The notes under the pieces were generated by a model. It searched no databases. It had not been told where the DNA came from and was given only the letters and a program-made list of their open reading frames with translations. This document shows positions 59,424-64,000 of a DNA stretch of 64,000 bases, in pieces; position 1 is the first letter of the stretch, and each line of letters starts with the position of its first letter. The position numbers and the translations under genes are program-made. The DNA comes from Saprospiraceae bacterium (lineage in GTDB: Bacteria; Bacteroidota; Bacteroidia; Chitinophagales; Saprospiraceae): the NCBI GenBank assembly GCA_016722285.1, contig JADKGI010000001.1, forward strand, positions 992,001 through 1,056,000, in the 5' to 3' direction.

Positions 59424-60738
59424 ATGACAGATTTACAAAAAATTATATCAAAAGCTTATGAGAATCTGCCAATTGAAAAAAGAGCAAAACCTTGGACATT
59501 TGTAAATCACGGAGTTGACCTTTTAAAGAATGAAGACGAACTGAATTGCTATCTAGTTGCATATGGGAAAATGCACGAAGAAAAAATACATTCAGCTTTA
59601 TCGACATTGACAAACCTCAAAGAAATCGTAAAAAATAAATATCAAATAATTGATTGGGGTTGTGGACAAGCTTTAGCAACATTGTGTTTTCTTGACTTCA
59701 TAAAAGGAAGTTTAGACAACAATAAACCTCAAAGTATCACGCTTATTGAGCCTTCTAATTCAGCAATTTCAAAAGCTGAAAAATACATTCAATCTATTAC
59801 TCAAAATAATAAAAATCAACTAATCGAAAAAAGATTAGATGATGTAAATTTATCTGATATTGAAATTACCGAACCTATAACAATAAATTTTTTTTCTAAC
59901 ATTTTGGACATTGAATCTGTAAATTTAGCAAAGCTTACAGATTTGATAAAGAACAACTTAAAAGGCGAGCAATATTTTATTTGTGTAGGCCCAATGAATG
60001 CAACATCTACACGTATTGATACTTTTGCAAAACTCTTAAATTGTACAGACGAAAAATTAATTGGAAAAGAAAATGGAAAATTAAAAACGACAAGAGGAAC
60101 AATCAAATTGTTAGTTTTTAAAATCAAAGGAAAAGAAATCGAAATTATTAAATCTATTTATTACCCACCGATGCCGAAGAATAACAACATTATGCACATA
60201 CTCGATAAAAAGCTAAATGCAATTAATTCCAATAATTTGAATTCGTTGGATAAAATTATGGAGTATTATAAACTTGTAGTTGAATTAGAGCAACTAAAAG
60301 AACCTGCTGTTGATGACTACAACTATTATACTTATGAAATAAATGAAAATAATGATTTTGTAATTGACTTAGAAAGTAATCCAAATTTTTTGAATATTTT
60401 TAATATCAATAGAAATAGTGCCATCACTAGATGGCCAAAAGATTTAAATATCACATTAGAAATTGGGATTGAAGAAAAAAATATTCGATTTTAAATTATA
60501 CCTATCTTTTGATGACATCAAAGAAATCAATACAGCAAACGAAAAGGTTAAATTGCAACTATCGAATTTTGAATTAAATTATGGCACATTATCATCTAAA
60601 TTTGAAAAGGATGAAAAAGCAATAGACGAACTTGAAAACTTAATCAAACAGCAAAAAACGCTTGAAGGAGTTATCAATATTTTAAGAATCGAATTAGACA
60701 ATAATTTGACTTTTGATAATAAATTATCTTTGCATTAA
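59424..60738 (+). CDS. methyltransferase-like N-terminal part of a helicase protein, frame broken
   Basis: Residues 1-356 in the first frame include a class I SAM-methyltransferase fold: KYQIIDWGCGQALATLCFLD (motif I), SITLIEPSNSAISKAEKYI (motif II) and TINFFSNILDIESV (motif IV-like). At 60463-60490 the frame changes: one A added to GAAGAAAAAAATATTC continues as KKIFDFKLYLSFDDIKEINT and a coiled-coil stretch to 60738. The helicase motifs follow at once in the next open segment, so this is probably one protein of about 1150 residues with the next entry. RNA or DNA could be the methyl acceptor; no target-recognition motif is seen. Confidence 0.65.
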
Positions 60739-60839
60739 GTTCAAAAACCCTGCTTTAAGTCAAATTTATTCAGAGTTCGAAAAGTAAATAATCATTCAGT
60801 AACTGACAATAGCGTTTTGAGTATTTTTTATTTAACAAA

Positions 60840-62878
60840 ACGATTGACAACCAATTAAATAATTATTCAGAAAATGACTTAATTCAAATTAGCAATTTAG
60901 ATGATAGTCAAAAAAATGCTGTTTTAACAGCATTTAATAATAAGGTAACGGTAATAACTGAATTACCGGAAGTGGAAAACGCAAGTTATTTCAAATATTT
61001 AGCGGAATGCAGTCTTGCAAAACAAAAAGTTCTTAGAAAAGTAAAATAATCAAGCCGTTGACAATGTAAAAAGTAGATTTGACAGAGAAGAAAATACAGG
61101 TTTCTTTTAAGATTTGGCAACAAAAAGATTTTAGGCGACAAAACCTTGCCTGAAATCACAGAATAAGTGTGTTAAAGCTAAATTTATTAGACAATGCTAT
61201 TCAACTTGAAGAAAGTCAAGAAAAACTTAATGAACTAACAAAAAGAAAATCGGATAACAAAAAGAAGCTAAAGCAAAGAGATTTGTTTCAATCAAAACTA
61301 CCCGAAATCAAAAGAAATATTGAGCATTTAGAAAATAACCTTTTACAACTAACTCAAAAAAAACCTGATTTTGAAAAATTAAGATTGAACCATAATATTG
61401 GGGTAATTGAAAAATATCAAGCTGAGTCAAAGAAAAAACGAAATCAATTTGAATTAAAGTATTCTGGCTTGAATAAACTTTGGATTGATTGGTTCACTAA
61501 AAAGAAATATGCTTTTGAATTGATTAGTTATATAGACGAAACGCATAAAGATTTCAACATTGTTTTTAAATCAATTCCAAATCAAATATCAGATTTTAGA
61601 AATGGAACAAAAATTTCTGAAACTTATAATGAAATAATAAAAACACTTAATTCAATTTCAGATTATTATACCGAACATTCTAAAAAAGAAAATGAAATAA
61701 AGTCAAAAACTGACGAACTTAAAAAAGTTGAGGATTTTATTAAACTTATAAATTCACAAGAGGCAGAAATATTAAGAACGATAACAATTTGCGATATTGA
61801 AATAATTAAACAAAGCAAAGTTGTTCTAAAAGAAAAAATCGAAAATAAACTTTTCAATGCATCCCAAGCTCAAATTAATAATTATAAAGACTTTTTACCA
61901 GACGGCATACCTTGGATGGATAAAGATTTATTATTGTTTACAAATTCAACGATAAACTTTTTAGATATTTTCAATATTATTTCGGTTACAAGTTTATCCG
62001 CAAAAGCATCATTACCACTTTCCAACGAATTGTTTGATATGGTTGTAATAGATGAAGCTTCTCAATGTGATATTGCTTCTGCAATTCCATTGATTTTAAG
62101 AGCCAAACAATTAGTCGTAATTGGCGACCCTTTACAATTAAAGCACATTACTTCTTTAAATAATTTTGAAGAAGAAAAAATAAAAGAACATCTTCATCTT
62201 AGCGGTTCGGTTTATTTGAAATACAAAGAAAAATCGTTGTGGGATTACAGTGAATCTTTTACTGCAAATGCTAGCAATAATAACAAAATTGTAAATATTG
62301 ACAGACATTACCGATGCCACCCTGATATTATTGGCTACTCAAACGAAGCATTTTACAATCCAAAACTTGGAGTTGATCTAAAAATTTGCACAAAAAAAGA
62401 AGATTATAATATTCTACCAAGCGGAATTAAATGGATTGATATTATAGGAACTCATAAAGCAAACAATATAAATATTAACAGTGCAGAAGTAGATAAATCT
62501 ATTGAAATAGCGACCTATTTTGCAAATCAAAATCCAAACATTTCAATCGGTATTGTAACACCATTTTCACATCAAGCCAAAGAAATTCATAGTAGAATAC
62601 CAATTCATTTAAGTCAAAGAATTGTGGCAGATACAGTACACAAATTCCAAGGCGATGAAAAAGATGTAATGATTTACAGTTTAGTAGTTACAAATAATTC
62701 ACCTGACTCAAAAATATATTGGATTGATAATATGGTGCCCGAATCTGTAAATGTAGCCGTAACAAGAGCAAGAAATACAATTTATATTGTTGGTAACAAA
62801 GAATACATAAAATCAAAATCCACGGTGTTAAAACCACTAGGAAAATTAGTTGATTATGTTGAAAAATTGCAAAACTAA
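60840..62878 (+). CDS. UPF1-like superfamily 1 helicase, frame broken several times near motif I
   Basis: A Q-motif-like DDSQKNAVLTAFNNKVTVIT (about 60900-60960) leads into motif I, whose DNA (60967-60985) reads GLPGSGKTQ only if shortened G and A runs are restored. From 61169 (GTG) a clean 569-codon frame carries a coiled-coil insertion, motif II VVIDEASQCDIAS, III VVIGDPLQLKHI, IV NIDRHYRCHPDIIGY, V VADTVHKFQGDEKDVMIYSL and VI NVAVTRARNTIYIVG. These are SF1B (UPF1/DNA2-type) motifs: an ATP-driven 5'-3' translocase on nucleic acid. Every inferred error between 60730 and 61170 is a shortened homopolymer or a single-base change. The AlkB-like gene follows after 2 bases. Confidence 0.72.
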
Positions 62879-62880
62879 TT

Positions 62881-63625
62881 ATGGACTTATTTAATTCTAA
62901 AAATATAAACTTACCTTTTCAACTTCCAAATTGAAGTAGGTTATCATTGTGAATTTAATGAGGAATTAAATGTTTACTTAATAAAAATTCCAAATGGAGA
63001 AATCTTATATGCAGAACATTTTTTTGATGAAAAGATAAGCGATAGAAGTTTAGAATATTTCCTTGAAAATGATTCATTTGATTGGAAAACTGCAAATTGG
63101 CGAGAATTTGATAAAGAACAACTAGAAAAAGTAAAATTCAAAAACATCAAATGGCATCACGATAAATTAAAATTGTATTGCAAAGAAGTTTTCTTACCAC
63201 GATATTCAGCTTGGTATGGCGACAATGACAAATCATATTCTTATTCAGGCATAACTTTACAACCCAACAAATGGAATAATGGACTACTATTTTTAAAAGA
63301 ACAAATTGGAAAAATAGTAAATATAAATTTCAATAGTGTACTTATGAATTGGTATAGAGATGGCGAAGATTACATAAATTGGCACACAGACGCAGAAAAA
63401 GAATTGGGTAAGAATCCCATAATTGCTTCATTAAATTTTGGAGCAACAAGAAGATTTTTAATTAGACGAAGTGATGACAATTCCATAAAATTACAATTTC
63501 CACTAAAACACGGAACACTTCTTATAATGAAAGACGATTTACAACATTTTTGGCAACATAGTGTTCCCAAAGAGAAAAAAATAAAACAAACAAGAATTAA
63601 TTTAACTTTTAGAACAATAGTATAA
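62881..63625 (+). CDS. AlkB-like 2-oxoglutarate/Fe(II) dioxygenase, 5' frame break
   Basis: The ATG at 62881 gives MDLFNSKNINLPFQLPN; removing one T from AAATTG near 62931 continues EVGYHCEFNEELNVYLIKIP and an open frame to the end. The iron and co-substrate ligands are visible: NWHTDAEKELG (HxD), HFWQHSVPK (second His) and RINLTFR (arginines). ARYSAWYG-type (PRYSAWYGDND) and SLNFGATRRF are AlkB hallmarks. It reverses N-alkylation damage in DNA or RNA. Coupled to the helicase, so a joint repair function is likely. About 247 residues. Confidence 0.82.
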
Positions 63626-63640
63626 TGAGAAAGGGCGATC

Positions 63641-63772
63641 GCACAACATCGGTTTTGCAAAATGGCGGGTCCAGTGCTTCTATGAAACATTTGTGCAAGG
63701 CTGAACATTTGGAATTCTAATGAACTTTTGTGCTAAAACTCTGCCACTTCGCAAAGCCGAGAACCGTTATAG
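63641..63772 (+). repeat. attC-like site B
   Basis: R'' GCACAAC (63641-63647), arm CGGTTTTGCAAAATGGCGG (63650-63668), a long inner loop, arm CTGCCACTTCGCAAAGCCG (63741-63759), spacer AGAACC and R' GTTATAG (63766-63772). The arms agree at 15 of 19 positions as inverted repeats, with G-T pairs at some others. Length 132 bases is like the long attC sites of superintegrons. Confidence 0.5.
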
Positions 63773-63859
63773 GGCATTTTAGGGCGACAGTGCAAACCAT
63801 AAACTTACGAGTAAAAACAGACAAATTTTTCGTTACATTTGACAAGACATATTTTAAAA

Positions 63860-64000
63860 ATGAAATTACCACATCCAATTCCATATCAGGGTAGTAAACG
63901 CAACTTGGCAGACCAAATTATGCGATTCTATCCTGACGACTTTAACAGACTTATTGAGCCATTTGCAGGTTCAGCCGCTATGACTATTGCATCGGCTTTT
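63860..64000 (+). CDS. Dam-type (D12 class) adenine-N6 DNA methyltransferase, cut by window end
   Basis: The 47 visible codons read HPIPYQGSKRNLADQIMRFY and LIEPFAGSAAMTIASAF: the FxGxK-like motif of SAM binding and the motif I region (EPFAGSG-type) of D12-class adenine methyltransferases. The catalytic DPPY is beyond the window. It begins about 90 bases after the R' box of attC-like site B, so it would open a third cassette. It could be a solitary or a restriction-modification methyltransferase. Confidence 0.85.
   Translation, partial: MKLPHPIPYQGSKRNLADQIMRFYPDDFNRLIEPFAGSAAMTIASAF

Larger units (their letters stand above)
59362..63766 (+). mobile_element. putative integron cassette 2 with helicase and AlkB-like genes
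   Basis: It starts after G of the R' box of site A and ends at G of the R' box of site B. Its own R'' box at 63641-63647 (GCACAAC) is the exact reverse complement of the R' word GTTGTGC at its left edge; such complementarity is expected because both once formed one site in the circular cassette. It is 4405 bases, large for a cassette, with all genes on the plus strand. Confidence 0.5.

Noticed and set aside
1..64000. CRISPR arrays and tRNA or rRNA genes
   Set aside because: I found no regularly spaced direct repeats and no cloverleaf or rRNA signature when reading the gaps; a covariance search would be more sensitive.

Overview
The window looks like a chromosomal contig of a low-GC Bacteroidota, probably from the Saprospiraceae/Chitinophagales side. 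Support comes from TonB receptors with a carboxypeptidase-regulatory-like N-terminal domain, PepSY-like and DUF1593-type secreted proteins, BtuB behind a cobalamin riboswitch, and Bacteroidota-style small operons. This assignment is inference from gene content; no rRNA or tRNA is visible. At least a dozen genes are split by a single-base indel, nearly always inside a short homopolymer, with clear homology continuing in the other frame. I read most of these as assembly errors in an indel-prone read set rather than as dead genes. True remnants also occur: a proline iminopeptidase with several in-frame stops, a YdeI gene interrupted by a MITE, and a group II intron maturase tail.

Layout. 1-1000: remnants of a group II intron maturase and a DUF1593-type protein. 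1021-2733: arsenic methylation set (MerT-like protein, ArsM, Crp/Fnr regulator). 2904-3300: YdeI remnant carrying a 165-bp MITE. 3368-10064: a complete N-type ATPase operon in the order atpD-C-Q-R-B-E-F-A-G (minus strand). 10271-23964: ArsC-like protein, BtuB with riboswitch, Na+/H+ antiporter, GNAT-nitrilase fusion, DUF389, MFS, DUF1003, DHFR-like and GyrI-like genes. 24098-31241: serine hydrolase, a coupled kinase/threonine synthase/ornithine-cyclodeaminase-like operon, and an alcohol dehydrogenase. 31727-41877: cupin, regulators, a RidA-like lipoprotein, patatin, SNF2 helicase and glycosyltransferase.

42777-54536 is a divergent locus around a TetR gene with a palindromic operator: TonB receptor, two alpha/beta hydrolases, an SDR and an acyl-CoA ligase on one side; a sodium:solute symporter, a KAS III-like enzyme lacking the usual His and Asn, and a second acyl-CoA ligase on the other. 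It reads as uptake, CoA activation and processing of an unidentified organic acid. 55139-56457 is a RidA/serine-threonine dehydratase pair.

57154-64000 is the most interesting part. A tyrosine recombinase without the IntI-specific insertion is followed by an attI-like site and two attC-like folded sites. The R'' box of each attC-like site is the exact reverse complement of the R' box at the upstream edge of its own cassette (GTTACTT/AAGTAAC and GTTGTGC/GCACAAC), which is the signature left by integron cassette insertion. Cassette 1 (about 1.0 kb) holds two unknown genes. Cassette 2 (about 4.4 kb) holds a methyltransferase-like/UPF1-like helicase and an AlkB-like dioxygenase. A third begins with a Dam-type adenine methyltransferase cut by the window edge. 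This may be an undescribed or poorly described Bacteroidota integron type carrying DNA-repair or defence genes.
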